A program made the translations under genes and the position numbers. From Pasteurella sp049941595 (lineage in GTDB: Bacteria; Pseudomonadota; Gammaproteobacteria; Enterobacterales; Pasteurellaceae): DNA of 64,000 nt. The stretch is from assembly GCA_049941595.1 (NCBI GenBank), contig JBNFNA010000006.1, positions 1-64,000 on the forward strand, read 5' to 3'. The notes beneath the pieces are model-generated. The model had not been told where the DNA came from and made no database searches. It worked only from the letters and a program-made list of their open reading frames with translations. Below, piece after piece: positions 9,251-18,115 of this stretch (its first letter is position 1; each line of letters begins with the position of its first letter).

Positions 9251-9721
9251 TTACACTCCTAGTTCACCTACTTCAATTTTGACTACAACTTTTCGAATGT
9301 TGGTTGATTGCCCATCAAGGCAACCAGGGCGGTGAACATCATTTGGGAAAAAGACGGCAAAATTACCAGGGCGCATTATCAGCTCCACTTCGTTTTCCAT
9401 ATTCTGATAAAACAAAATATCGCGATCTGCGTCATAGTCTTTTGCAATTTGATTTTTGCCTAAATCAGGCGTGACACCAATTCTCTCAAAGCCTGAATGT
9501 AAATATTGCACATCGATATAACGACGATGTGCTTCAGGCAGAATGTGGGCTTTTTCTTGGGTGTCGAGATCCAATACTTGCGCATAGATACGCTCCCCAA
9601 TAATGGGATAACGCCCAGCTTCTAATTGGTTAAAATCCGTTTTGGCAAGGTAATCCAGCGCAATATTAATTGCGGCTGGATATTGTTTTTTATCAACTTG
9701 AGAAATATGACCAAAGAACAT
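9251..9721 (-). CDS. yiaL: YhcH/YjgK/YiaL family protein
   Basis: 156 aa, cytoplasmic cupin-like beta protein of the YhcH/YjgK/YiaL family. Visible motifs: EAHRRYIDVQYLHSGFERIG (65-84), and AVFFPNDVHRPGC near 128, which carry His and Asp residues that in structures of this family hold a metal. It is linked elsewhere to sugar acid and sialic acid catabolism and may be an isomerase or anomerase; the exact reaction here is unknown. Position between yiaK and yiaM matches E. coli gene order. Confidence 0.88.
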   Translation of the reverse strand: MFFGHISQVDKKQYPAAINIALDYLAKTDFNQLEAGRYPIIGERIYAQVLDLDTQEKAHILPEAHRRYIDVQYLHSGFERIGVTPDLGKNQIAKDYDADRDILFYQNMENEVELIMRPGNFAVFFPNDVHRPGCLDGQSTNIRKVVVKIEVGELGV

Positions 9722-9730
9722 ATCGCCTCC

Positions 9731-10729
9731 TTAAAGGGATTTTATTTTTTCCCAAACAGACTCATCAACAGGAATGCCATTCGCTTTATTCTCTGCTCGA
9801 ATAGCTGTAAATTCGTGACCTGGTAAACGAACAGCAACACCAGGATCTGCTCGTTCTGCCGTTTTCACATAGTCCATAATCTTGCTGAGTTTTTCATCTT
9901 TGGTTTTGCCATCAATTAAACGATCCACTTCAATGGCAATAAAAATTTGTGAAACGCAGTATTCATCGTCTTTTTCTTCGGTCACTTCTGCCACAGATAA
10001 ACCATTTGAAAGTAATGTTGCAATCATATCTAGCACGATGGACAAACCAGAACCTTTCCAGAAGCCCATTGGCAACAAGCGACGGTTTTTCTCAACAGTA
10101 CCTGGATCACGAGTTAAATTGCCTTCATCGTCAAAGCCTGCATCCACAAAGGTTTGACGGCCGGCTAAACGATGCACTTCTAACATTCCGTAGGAATACA
10201 TTGAGCAAGACATATCCACCATTGTGATTGGTGTTGTTGGTACGGCAATAATTAATGGGTTGGTACCAATACGACATTCTTTTGCGCCCCAAGGTGGCAT
10301 TACCGCAATAGAGTTTGTCCAGCAAATACCGATATAGCCTTTTTCAGCCGCTTGCCAGCCGTAACCACCACCACGCATCCAGTGGTTTGCATTTTTCAGT
10401 GCAACAACACCGATACCAAACTGATCGGCAATTTCCATTGCACGATCCATCATTTTCTTCGCCGTTAAGTTACCAATCGCTTGATGCGCATCCCATTGTT
10501 CAATTGCACCTAATGAAAGCACTTTTGTTGGTTCTGCTTCAGGCACGATATCGCCTTTTTCTAGCTGTGAAATAAAACGTGGGAAGCGATTTACTCCGTG
10601 TGAGTAAACGCCAGATTCAGTGGTATCGGCAAACATCGTTGCACATTCTTCCGCAATATCTTCACGTACATTTCTAGCAAGTAATACGCGCTTAAATTCT
10701 TGTTTTAGTGTTTCGTAACTGACTTTCAT
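9731..10729 (-). CDS. yiaK: 2,3-diketo-L-gulonate reductase
   Basis: 332 aa, full length for the YiaK/MDH2-LDH2 oxidoreductase family. It reduces 2,3-diketo-L-gulonate (an ascorbate breakdown product) to 3-keto-L-gulonate with NADH. The catalytic histidine lies in SGVYSHGVNRFPRF (His44). NAD-binding residues are in the TPITMVDMSCSMYSYG region and the ending GLSIVLDMIATLLSNG is typical. It heads the minus-strand operon, divergent from yiaJ. The start has GAGGATAG upstream. Expression is expected to respond to the IclR-type YiaJ and perhaps CRP (site at 10867-10882). Confidence 0.93.
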   Translation of the reverse strand: MKVSYETLKQEFKRVLLARNVREDIAEECATMFADTTESGVYSHGVNRFPRFISQLEKGDIVPEAEPTKVLSLGAIEQWDAHQAIGNLTAKKMMDRAMEIADQFGIGVVALKNANHWMRGGGYGWQAAEKGYIGICWTNSIAVMPPWGAKECRIGTNPLIIAVPTTPITMVDMSCSMYSYGMLEVHRLAGRQTFVDAGFDDEGNLTRDPGTVEKNRRLLPMGFWKGSGLSIVLDMIATLLSNGLSVAEVTEEKDDEYCVSQIFIAIEVDRLIDGKTKDEKLSKIMDYVKTAERADPGVAVRLPGHEFTAIRAENKANGIPVDESVWEKIKSL

Positions 10730-10866
10730 ACTATCCTCACAATTTGATTATTTCACATATTGAAATGGCATTTTAAAAAATTATAGAATGAATAAAATTT
10801 GTTCGCAAATAAAATAAACAGATAAAAAACCTTAAAAATCAATAAAATAAAAACTTTTATTGTTTT

Positions 10867-10882
10867 TGTGATCAAGTTCTCA
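10867..10882. promoter_or_regulatory. Candidate CRP site in the yiaK-yiaJ divergent region
   Basis: TGTGA-N6-TCTCA, one mismatch from the TGTGA-N6-TCACA consensus, lies in the very AT-rich 217-base gap between yiaK and yiaJ. CRP control of such sugar-acid operons is well established in enterics and Haemophilus. The role here is inferred from sequence and position only. Confidence 0.5.
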
Positions 10883-10946
10883 TTTTTATTTTGAGAAGAT
10901 CTCTTTAGAATAAACGCACTTAAAGTGAGTGATTTTGGATAAAAGA

Positions 10947-11735
10947 ATGACAAACGAAGAGAACAATAAAAAAGCAAATAGCAATCAAAGTTTGGTCAAA
11001 GGACTGTTACTGATTGATATTTTAAGTAATTTCCCAAATGGTTGCCCATTAGCAAAATTAGCAGAATTATCAAATCTTAATAAAAGTACAACCCATCGTA
11101 TGCTACAAACCTTACAAGCTTGCGGTTACGTTAAACCTGCAAATACTGTTGGTGCATACCGTTTAACGATGAAATGTTTAATGATTGGGCAAAAAACCTT
11201 AAGCTCACTCAATATTTTAAATATTACCGCCCCTTATCTAGAGCAATTAAATTTAGATACCGGCGAAACGGTGAATTTATCAATGCGAGATCATCATCAC
11301 GCCGTGATGATTTACAAACTCGAACCTACCACAGGAATGATGCGAACGCGTGCTTATATTGGTCAGCGTTTAGAACTGTATTGCTCGGCGATGGGTAAAA
11401 TCTTTATGGCACACGAAAAAGGGCACAGCCTAGACGATTATTGGGAAAAAAATCAGAGTAATATCGCCCAGCTCACACCAAAAACGATTGTGACCCAAGA
11501 GGCGATGAGCCTTGAACTAGAAAAAATTCGTGAGCTTGGTTATGCAATGGATAATGAAGAAAATGAAAGGGGTGTAACCTGTTTAGCTTGCCCTATCTTT
11601 GATATCAATGACAATGTGGCTTATTCCGTTTCCATCTCGCTGTCGACGGCTCGTTTAAACCAAATCGGTAAAGACGTATTACTGCATCATCTCAAACTCG
11701 CGGCTGATGCCATTTCAAAAGAGCTTGGTGCATAA
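10947..11735 (+). CDS. yiaJ: IclR-family transcriptional regulator (YiaJ-like)
   Basis: 262 aa from the ATG at 10947. A GTG at 10929 in the same frame would add six residues and cannot be excluded. N-terminal winged helix-turn-helix: LVKGLLLIDILSNFPNGCPL then LAELSNLNKSTTHRMLQTLQ as recognition helix. The C-terminal IclR effector domain contains the family features YCSAMGKIFMA and CLACPIFDINDNVAYSVSIS. E. coli YiaJ represses yiaK-S; its divergent placement to yiaK argues for the same role, with a sugar-acid intermediate as inducer (inference). Confidence 0.9.
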   Translation: MTNEENNKKANSNQSLVKGLLLIDILSNFPNGCPLAKLAELSNLNKSTTHRMLQTLQACGYVKPANTVGAYRLTMKCLMIGQKTLSSLNILNITAPYLEQLNLDTGETVNLSMRDHHHAVMIYKLEPTTGMMRTRAYIGQRLELYCSAMGKIFMAHEKGHSLDDYWEKNQSNIAQLTPKTIVTQEAMSLELEKIRELGYAMDNEENERGVTCLACPIFDINDNVAYSVSISLSTARLNQIGKDVLLHHLKLAADAISKELGA

Positions 11736-11758
11736 TCTTGATTGAGCAAAACAAAATC

Positions 11759-11793
11759 CCCTCAAAGTGCGGTGCATATTGAGGGTATTTTTA
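11759..11793 (+). terminator. Terminator after yiaJ (USS in loop)
   Basis: Seven-base stem CCCTCAA/TTGAGGG with the uptake signal AAGTGCGGT in the loop, followed by TATTTTT. It ends yiaJ and may also limit read-through from the facing yqhA-like gene. Confidence 0.7.
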
Positions 11794-11810
11794 ACGTTTT
11801 GAACGATGAA

Positions 11811-12371
11811 TTAATGGCCTTTATGGCTCGTGCTATATAGAATTTTATCTGTATATGCCATTGCCACGGCAGAAATTAAGAAACCAAGGTGAAGCAATAA
11901 CTGCCACATCATTGTTTTTTCATCCATATTTGCGGCATTCACAAAAGTTTGTAACAAGTGAATGGACGAAATACTGATAATTGACATTGATAATTTCACT
12001 TTTAGCACCGATGCATTCACGTGGCTTAACCATTCCGGCTCATCAGGATGATCTTTGGTACGTAATTTCGATACAAAGATCTCATATCCCCCCACAATCA
12101 CCATCACCAATAAGTTTGCGATCATCACTACGTCAATTAAATTGAGGACAGCAAGCATAATCATATTGGCATCCATTGTTTGCAAGTTTGTCATCAATTC
12201 CCACAAGGATTTCATAAACTTATACGCATATAAGCCTTGAACAATGATCAAACCTAAATAAATCGGTAATTGTAGCCAACGGCTAGCGAAAATGATTTGA
12301 CTAATAATATTCGGTGCTTGATGTTGCATCGATTTTGATTTTACAGGGGTATCTTGAGTATGTTGTTCCAT
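11811..12371 (-). CDS. YqhA/UPF0114 family inner-membrane protein
   Basis: 186 aa. Four hydrophobic segments (about 30-52, 68-95, 125-145, 155-175) and the UPF0114 hallmark FASRWLQLPIYLGLIIVQGLY near residues 28-48 followed by MIANLLVMVIVGGYEIFVSK. Members are small integral membrane proteins of unknown function; a channel-like role has been suggested for relatives. A polar N-terminal tail of about 25 residues precedes the domain. It is a single-gene unit, convergent with yiaJ. Confidence 0.85.
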   Translation of the reverse strand: MEQHTQDTPVKSKSMQHQAPNIISQIIFASRWLQLPIYLGLIIVQGLYAYKFMKSLWELMTNLQTMDANMIMLAVLNLIDVVMIANLLVMVIVGGYEIFVSKLRTKDHPDEPEWLSHVNASVLKVKLSMSIISISSIHLLQTFVNAANMDEKTMMWQLLLHLGFLISAVAMAYTDKILYSTSHKGH

Positions 12372-12683
12372 TTTGTTTATTGATTATCGCTAATGAAAAA
12401 GATCTGGGAAAAGTACCCGTTTTTTAAGCAAAATTCAATGGATTTATGACAAATTTAATTTGTTTGATTAAGTGCGGTCATTTTTATGAAAAATTTTGTA
12501 GCGATTTCAAATAAGTAAACACACTACTCTTATAAAAGATAATAAAAAAATAATTTTTTATTCCTTTAATCATTAAAAACAGATCAAAAATTGCGCTTTC
12601 TGTGTATATTTTTTGTCATCTTGAGCATATAATAAGCTAATTTAAAGTTTTTTATATGGATTTCTTGAATAGGATAGGAAATT
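12372..12683. other. AT-rich intergenic region with one uptake signal
   Basis: 312 bases between the yqhA-like gene and the autotransporter. It holds one uptake signal (AAGTGCGGTCATTTTTATG near 12472-12490) with the AT-rich tail usual for Haemophilus USS, and must contain both divergent promoters. No small gene or clear hairpin is visible. Confidence 0.6.
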
Positions 12684-13897
12684 ATGGATTATTTAACGAT
12701 AAGGACTTTTAAAAGAACTCTTTTATCTCTCGTCATTGCCAGTTGGTTCTCTCCAATCTCAGCGTCAGCTGCAGCCAATAATGAATATTTAGGTATAAAT
12801 AGTTCGTCGAGTGCTTCTGATGGAAATTATCAAGGTAGCGGTGCAACAGGTAACGACTCAATCACTTTAGGTAAAAGCGCAAAAGCAGAAAATGAAGCCA
12901 GTATTAGTATCGGATATGCTGCTTTTGCAAAAGGAAGTAATTCTCTTGCTATTGGTCGCTCTGCTTCTGTCGATAATTCCAATTCTGCTGTCAATAATAG
13001 CGTTGCTATTGGGCACAATGCATCAGTTAAGGTTAATAATTCAATTGCGCTTGGCTATAACTCATCTATTAAAACTAGCGATGTATTAACTAATAAACGT
13101 TCACATTTTCTCGAAAACCACAGTTCTGAGAACTTAAATGATAGCGGTCAAGGTATCGTATCGGTGGGCTCTTCAGATGGCGGCATCAGACGCCGAATAA
13201 TGGGCGTTGCTGGTGGCTATAACGACTATGATGCAGTTAACGTAAAACAAGTGAAATCGGCTGTACGTTATATTTCTATTCAATCCGATAACACAAGTGA
13301 TCCTAATTATTATCGTGATGGAGCTACCGGAGTTGATGCCATTGCTATTGGTAAACGAGCGTCTTCAGCAGGACGAGAAGGGCTCAGTTTTGGGGTAGGT
13401 GCGAAAGCGAATGGAAACAATGCAATTGCCTTTGGCTCTGGTGCAATAGTGGGTGAAACGACATCAACACCTAGTGCTATCTCGCTTGGTCAAAATGCAA
13501 AAGTGAACCTACAAAGCTCACTGGCACTAGGTTATAACTCTTTAGTGCAAGCTAGCGATGCTTTAAACGCTATGTTGACCAGCTTCAACAAAATAATCAG
13601 AAACAAATTCTGGCAATCGACAACCGAGTCACTCAACTTGCCAAAGATGTGAATACAATGAACCGCGATTTACGTGCTGGTATTGCAGGGGCGACAGCAA
13701 TAGCTAACTTGCCGCAAGCCTCAAGACACGGACAATCAATGGGCGCAATTGCGGTGGGTTCCTATCGTGGACAATCCTCTGTGGCGGTGGGCTTAAGCCG
13801 TATCTCTGATAATGGCAATATTAGTTTTAAAGCTTCAGGTAGTGCGGATACACAAGGACATATCAACATCGGTGCGGGTGTAGGTTGGGCTTGGTAA
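12684..13897 (+). pseudogene. Short YadA-like trimeric autotransporter adhesin, frameshifted
   Basis: Two adjoining reading frames (12684-13652 and the frame ending at 13897) make one YadA-type protein of about 404 aa if one base is restored near 13570-13572. Part 1: signal peptide to about residue 30 (ISASA), then left-handed beta-roll head repeats of the form SIALGYNSS and AIGKRASSAG, and a neck-like block YNDYDAVNVKQVKSAV near residue 180. Part 2: coiled stalk (YVDQLQQNNQKQILAIDNRV) and the membrane anchor NRDLRAGIAGATAIANLPQ ending in AGVGWAW. Without the anchor in frame the first part cannot be displayed, so it is inactive as sequenced unless the shift is a sequencing error. Its passenger is very short for the family. 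Confidence 0.8.
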
Positions 13898-13914
13898 GTT
13901 TATCAATCAAAAAC

Positions 13915-13947
13915 AAAAATGGCTGAGTAATTTCAGCCATTTTTTTA
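13915..13947. terminator. Bidirectional terminator
   Basis: Twelve-base stem AAAAATGGCTGA/TCAGCCATTTTT with T-runs on both strands, between the convergent autotransporter and MFS genes. Confidence 0.85.
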
Positions 13948-13953
13948 TTTGCA

Positions 13954-15258
13954 TTAATGCGACGATAAACTACGCCCTTTGGTTTCAGGGGTAAGGTATA
14001 AGGCAATGACTGAAACAAGTGACATCGCGGCTAAATAAGCCCCTACGCTAATCAAACCGTAGTTCGCATTGAGTTTTACAGAGAAAATCGTAAAGACACT
14101 TCCGCCTACAATCCCTGCCACTGTATAAGAAAGTGCTGCGCCAGAATAACGCACTTCCGTAGGGAATAATTCCGGTAGCATTACAGCCATCGGGCCGAAG
14201 GTTAAACCTTGAACAATAAAGCCTAGAGCCAAGAATAAGAAAATACTGGTTGGCGTACCGTTGCCTAAAAAGAGCGGTAACATTAAGCCAAAAATTGCAG
14301 TCGCGAGCGTTGACCAAAGTAACAAGTTTTTACGTCCAAATTTTTCTGCGTAAATACCTGATAATGCAATGGAAATCGCAAAAATCACAGAGGTGATCAA
14401 CAAGTAAGTGGTAAACATACTGGCTGGTAAGCCAAGCCCAAGTACGTGACCTGCTTCGGATACAGTAGGTGCATTTTTCACATAAAGTTGTGCAAATGCC
14501 ACCAAAATGTAAAACAGCACATAGCCTGAGCTAGCGATTAATACACCCAACGTGAAAGGGCGTAAATGCGTACTAAGCAAGGATTTTACTGGCACAGTTT
14601 GTTTTCTGCCTTGTTCTGTCGCCTCTAAGAAGACTTGGCTTTCCTCAAGTTTGGCTCGCATATACAAGCCAATAACAACTAACACAACAGAGGATAAAAA
14701 TGGAATTCGCCAAGCCCATTCTAACATTGCTTGTTGTCCCCAAATTACACCGACTAAGAAAAAGGCGCCGTTAGCGAGCAACAAGCCGATAGGGGCACCA
14801 AGTTGAGGGAAAATCCCAAACCAAGAACGTTTTTCCGGTGGTGCATTTTCCACTGCAACCAATGCCGCCCCAGCCCATTCACCACCTAAGCCAATGCCTT
14901 GCCCTACACGACACAAGCAAAGCAAAATAGTCGCCCAAATACCGATATCGGAATAGGTTGGGAGTAAACCAATCAAAATGGTTGAAAAGCCCATTAATAA
15001 TAAAGAGGCAACCAGCATTTTTTTACGCCCTACTTTATCGCCAAAATGCCCAAACAACACCGCTCCGACTGGGCGTGCAAAAAAGGTCAGCGCCAAAGTA
15101 GAAAGTGCGGCAAGATCATTCGACATTGCATCTTCGCTATTAAAGAACTGATGGTTAAAAATTAACACTGCAGCCATTGCATAAATGTAATTATCAAAAT
15201 ACTCAATTGCTGTACCGACCATCGTCGCCACCGCAACTTTACGAGGATTATTACGCAT
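13954..15258 (-). CDS. MFS transporter (metabolite:H+ symporter family) in the thi operon
   Basis: 434 aa, twelve membrane segments, metabolite:proton symporter (ProP/ShiA-like) branch. The family motif RPVGAVLFGHFGDKVGRKK between helices 2 and 3 and KLEESQVFLEA in the central loop are visible. Its start overlaps the end of thiE by eight bases, and an equivalent gene is downstream of thiE in H. influenzae. A thiamine-precursor substrate is plausible from this fixed position, but the family otherwise carries organic acids and betaines; substrate unknown. Confidence 0.85.
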   Translation of the reverse strand: MRNNPRKVAVATMVGTAIEYFDNYIYAMAAVLIFNHQFFNSEDAMSNDLAALSTLALTFFARPVGAVLFGHFGDKVGRKKMLVASLLLMGFSTILIGLLPTYSDIGIWATILLCLCRVGQGIGLGGEWAGAALVAVENAPPEKRSWFGIFPQLGAPIGLLLANGAFFLVGVIWGQQAMLEWAWRIPFLSSVVLVVIGLYMRAKLEESQVFLEATEQGRKQTVPVKSLLSTHLRPFTLGVLIASSGYVLFYILVAFAQLYVKNAPTVSEAGHVLGLGLPASMFTTYLLITSVIFAISIALSGIYAEKFGRKNLLLWSTLATAIFGLMLPLFLGNGTPTSIFLFLALGFIVQGLTFGPMAVMLPELFPTEVRYSGAALSYTVAGIVGGSVFTIFSVKLNANYGLISVGAYLAAMSLVSVIALYLTPETKGRSLSSH

Positions 15259-15919
15259 TCCCTAGCAACTCCTGAACAACTTTTTTGATGTTATCTGATT
15301 GTGCGATAGCTGAAATGACAGCCACGCCATTAGCACCACGTTGACGTAGCTCACCTGCACTTTGAGCAGTGACCCCACCAATTGCCACAATTGGCTTATC
15401 AATGCCGTTTTGACGAATCTTGGAAACGAATTCCACACCTACAACAGGTTTGGGATCTTCTTTCGATTGGGTCGGGAAAATCGGGCCAGTGCCGAAATAA
15501 TCAATAAGCGGGTTCGCTTGTGCGGCAAGCCCTTGCTCAAGGGTATTGACGGAGGTACCGATAAAACATTTGCTATGACAAAGTGCGGCAACATCGGCGA
15601 CTGCCATATCTGTTTGCCCAACGTGAATGCCGTCAGCCCCAATTTCAATCGCCAGCTGTACATCATCATTCACTACAAAAGGCACATTGTATTGACGACA
15701 AAGATCGCGACATTTAATCGCAAGTTCTTTCACTTTCGCGGGATCTTGTAAGGATTTTTTACCTTTTTCGCGGAATTGATAACAAGTGATTCCTGCTTTT
15801 AACGCCTGTTCTAAAATCCCTAATAGATTTTCTGCAGGATCGCCCCCCGTATTTGGGCAGTCTTGTGTGCCAGCGATAAAATACAATCGCATTGCTTGTT
15901 CAATTTTGTTCATATCCAT
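15251..15919 (-). CDS. thiE: Thiamine-phosphate synthase
   Basis: 222 aa TIM barrel that joins HMP-pyrophosphate and HET-phosphate into thiamine phosphate. Seen: YQFREKGKKS (pyrimidine site), FVVNDDVQLAIEIGADGIHVGQTD with the magnesium-binding aspartates, GTSVNTLEQ, YFGTGPIFPTQSKEDP and AIGGVTAQS, all family signatures in the right order. It is third in thiM-thiD-thiE and its 3' end overlaps the MFS gene. An alternative ATG two codons downstream of the first exists. Confidence 0.95.
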   Translation of the reverse strand: MDMNKIEQAMRLYFIAGTQDCPNTGGDPAENLLGILEQALKAGITCYQFREKGKKSLQDPAKVKELAIKCRDLCRQYNVPFVVNDDVQLAIEIGADGIHVGQTDMAVADVAALCHSKCFIGTSVNTLEQGLAAQANPLIDYFGTGPIFPTQSKEDPKPVVGVEFVSKIRQNGIDKPIVAIGGVTAQSAGELRQRGANGVAVISAIAQSDNIKKVVQELLGNA

Positions 15920-15967
15920 CCTTTCAAAATGTTGTGTTTTTTGACCGCACTTTTGTGCAAATTAGAC

Positions 15968-16780
15968 TTATTTTTCCACTTTGGAATAGGCCCAATGGTT
16001 TGTCGGACCATGTCCGTGACCAATATTTAATGGATGACTAATCGCTGCGGTAATAAATGCTTTTGCTGTTTTTACTGCTTCTATTACTTCTGCGCCTTTT
16101 GCTAATTCTGCAGCAATACAAGCTGAAAACGTGCAACCTGTCCCGTGGGTATGGCGAGTATTAAAACGTGGGCTATCGAAATGTAAAATTTCCGTTGGGG
16201 TGAATAACCAATCACGACAGATATCGCTTTGTGAGTTTTCACTATGACCACCTTTGATGACGGCATTACGTACACCCATAGCGCGTAATTTTTCCGCTGC
16301 TTCGCAAGCCGTTTTGTCATTCTCAATTTTGATTCCCGTTAATGCTTCCGCTTCAGGTAAATTTGGTGTAATGACTGCTGCTTTTGGCACAAGTAGCGTG
16401 CTCAAGGCTTCCACAGCATCAGGTTCTAACAGGGCTGCACCACCTTTGGCATACATCACAGGGTCTAACACCATTCGACCAAAATCATATTTTTTCAAGG
16501 CATTCGCAATACATTCTATAATTTCTGTGTTGCCCAACATTCCAATTTTGAATGCATTTACTTGGTAGTCATCGGCAATCGCTTTTAATTGCCCTTCAAT
16601 AATATGGAGAGGCACAGGATGGATATCGTACACACCAAGGCTATTCTGCACTGGAATGGCAGTAATGGTTGTCATTCCAAAGACATGTTGCATTTGAAAG
16701 GTTTTTAAATCTGCTTGGAAACCTGCACCACCGCAATTATCCGAGCCAGCGATGGTTAAGGCGATAGGGATATTACTCAT
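15968..16780 (-). CDS. thiD: Hydroxymethylpyrimidine (phosphate) kinase
   Basis: 270 aa from the ATG at 16780, preceded by AAGGA; a longer upstream reading frame is ignored because the family begins at this point (SNIPIALTIAGSDNCGGAGF). Ribokinase fold: GSDNCGGAGFQADLKTFQ substrate site, VLDPVMYAKGG near 105-115 and the catalytic GTGCTFSACIAAELAKG near 210 with the anion hole. Phosphorylates HMP to HMP-P and HMP-PP for ThiE. Its start overlaps the thiM stop by eight bases, indicating coupling. Confidence 0.95.
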   Translation of the reverse strand: MSNIPIALTIAGSDNCGGAGFQADLKTFQMQHVFGMTTITAIPVQNSLGVYDIHPVPLHIIEGQLKAIADDYQVNAFKIGMLGNTEIIECIANALKKYDFGRMVLDPVMYAKGGAALLEPDAVEALSTLLVPKAAVITPNLPEAEALTGIKIENDKTACEAAEKLRAMGVRNAVIKGGHSENSQSDICRDWLFTPTEILHFDSPRFNTRHTHGTGCTFSACIAAELAKGAEVIEAVKTAKAFITAAISHPLNIGHGHGPTNHWAYSKVEK

Positions 16781-17576
16781 AAGAAATCCTTGCATATTGA
16801 TTGATTTTTTCAGGTGAAAGGCTTGCCAATTGATCAAGCAAACCAAGATAAAATTGCCCAAGTTGGGCTTCGGTTAAAGGTCTTGCAGCGAGTTCACCAG
16901 CAATAGCGTAGGCTGTACACGCTTCTAACATAGCATCGAAATATTGTTCAGGATTAGCTACGGCTAAAAACGCACCACAGACTGCACTTAATAAACAACC
17001 CGATGCCGTAATTTTGGGGAATAATGGTGTGCCATTGTGAATTTGTGCTTGGCGTTTGCCGTCACTTAAATAATCCGTTGCACCGCTAATCATCGCAACA
17101 CAATGATATTTTTCAGCTACCACTCGTGCGATTTCCGCAACATTCGCATTACCTTTGCCAGCGTCTACGCCTTTTGCTTGCCAGTCCACACCTGCAATTG
17201 TTGCTAACTCACCTGCATTGCCACGAATTGCCGCAAACTTCACTTCTTTTAATAAGGTTGCGACAGTTTGTTTACGGAAGCTAGTTGCACCGACGCCCAC
17301 AGGATCTAGCACCACAGGAATGCCTACTTGGTTAGCCGTTTGCCCCGCTAACACCATCGCAGCCACTTCTTTCCCCATTAACGTGCCGATATTAATCACT
17401 AGTGCATTGCTGATGCGTGGCACTTCGTCCATTTCCTCAGTCGCAGCAGACATTAACGGCGAAGCTCCAATCGCAAGCAATCCATTCGCAGAGAAGTTAG
17501 CCGCCACCACGTTGGTGATATTGTGGATGAGAGGATTTTGGGATTTGATTTTTTGTAGGTATTTTGGTTTTAGCAT
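16773..17576 (-). CDS. thiM: Hydroxyethylthiazole kinase
   Basis: 267 aa from the ATG at 17576 (MLKPKYLQKIKSQNPLIHNI). The open frame continues 86 codons further upstream, but that part translates an intergenic repeat (see 17613-18103) and no ThiM has such an extension. Family motifs: IHNITNVVAANFSANGLLA, VVLDPVGVGATSFR, AIRGNAGELATIAG, and the catalytic SGCLLSAVCGAFLA. It phosphorylates 4-methyl-5-hydroxyethylthiazole for salvage. Shine-Dalgarno is weak (CAGAAG). No TPP riboswitch precedes it; it may depend on read-through from thiY or on a promoter in the repeat. Confidence 0.93.
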   Translation of the reverse strand: MLKPKYLQKIKSQNPLIHNITNVVAANFSANGLLAIGASPLMSAATEEMDEVPRISNALVINIGTLMGKEVAAMVLAGQTANQVGIPVVLDPVGVGATSFRKQTVATLLKEVKFAAIRGNAGELATIAGVDWQAKGVDAGKGNANVAEIARVVAEKYHCVAMISGATDYLSDGKRQAQIHNGTPLFPKITASGCLLSAVCGAFLAVANPEQYFDAMLEACTAYAIAGELAARPLTEAQLGQFYLGLLDQLASLSPEKINQYARISYE

Positions 17577-17612
17577 TTTGGTTGTACTTCTGTTTTGTGA
17601 TGTTTTAGTTTT

Positions 17613-18103
17613 ATCGGGTTTCGCCGATGGCGACCTACTTTTTCTTTTGCATTGATTGTCACTTTTCTTTGCTTCGCCAAAGAAAAGTAACCAAAAGAAA
17701 GGCGACCCTGCTTTGCCTTGAATCCTTTGTTCTATTGAATTTGCTTTACTGAAAATTTTGAACTCGCTACGCTCAAACAGGCAAAATTTTCCTACAAATT
17801 CAACTTCACAAAGGCAGCAAAGAAGGGAACTCAAAGTGCGTTATTCAAATATTTTTTTCTATAAAAAACACCGCACTTTTATTTCCCTTCGTAATAAAAT
17901 GGGGTCCCCGTGTAAGTTGCCCGAGTGAAAAAGAAATTTTTAGGGAAATAAGGTTGCGTAGCAAAGCGAAGACAACTTATTTTTCGTTTAAAAAATTTCT
18001 TTGGAATGAGGTTAAGCAACTTAGTCGGGGTGTGCTTTCTTTTTGCCTACTTTTACTTTGCACAAGCAAAGAAAAAGTAGGTCGTCCTCGGGCGAAACCC
18101 GAT
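17613..18103. repeat. Composite palindromic intergenic repeat between thiY and thiM
   Basis: The 539-base thiM-thiY gap carries inverted end arms (17613-17650 ATCGGGTTTCGCC...GACCTACTTTTTC; 18066-18103 its near reverse complement). Inside are a perfect 11-bp hairpin (17661-17688, ACTTTTCTTTG with loop CTTCGC), a stem GAAAATTTTG/CAAAATTTTC flanking GCTACGCTC (17751-17792), and a nested inverted pair TAAGTTGC...GCAACTTA with AAAGAAATTTTT/AAAAATTTCTTT (17912-18022). Sequences of this look recur between genes in many gammaproteobacteria (recollection). No transposase is present. It likely folds strongly in RNA. Confidence 0.75.
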
Positions 18104-18115
18104 ATCGAATAAAAA

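Noticed and set aside
10753..10977. 74-codon frame opposite yiaJ 5' end
   Set aside because: AT-rich regulatory region; Phe/Leu/Ile-rich translation, no RBS, overlaps the yiaJ start.
17577..17834. 86-codon N-terminal extension of ThiM
   Set aside because: Translates repeat sequence (SPFFWLLFFGEAKKS-type) and has no counterpart in ThiM; the normal start is at 17576.
17911..18023. Possible TPP riboswitch ahead of thiM
   Set aside because: GGGGTGTGC near 18027 superficially resembles the aptamer, but it reads on the plus strand, and neither CTGAGA nor GAACCTGAT occurs near it.
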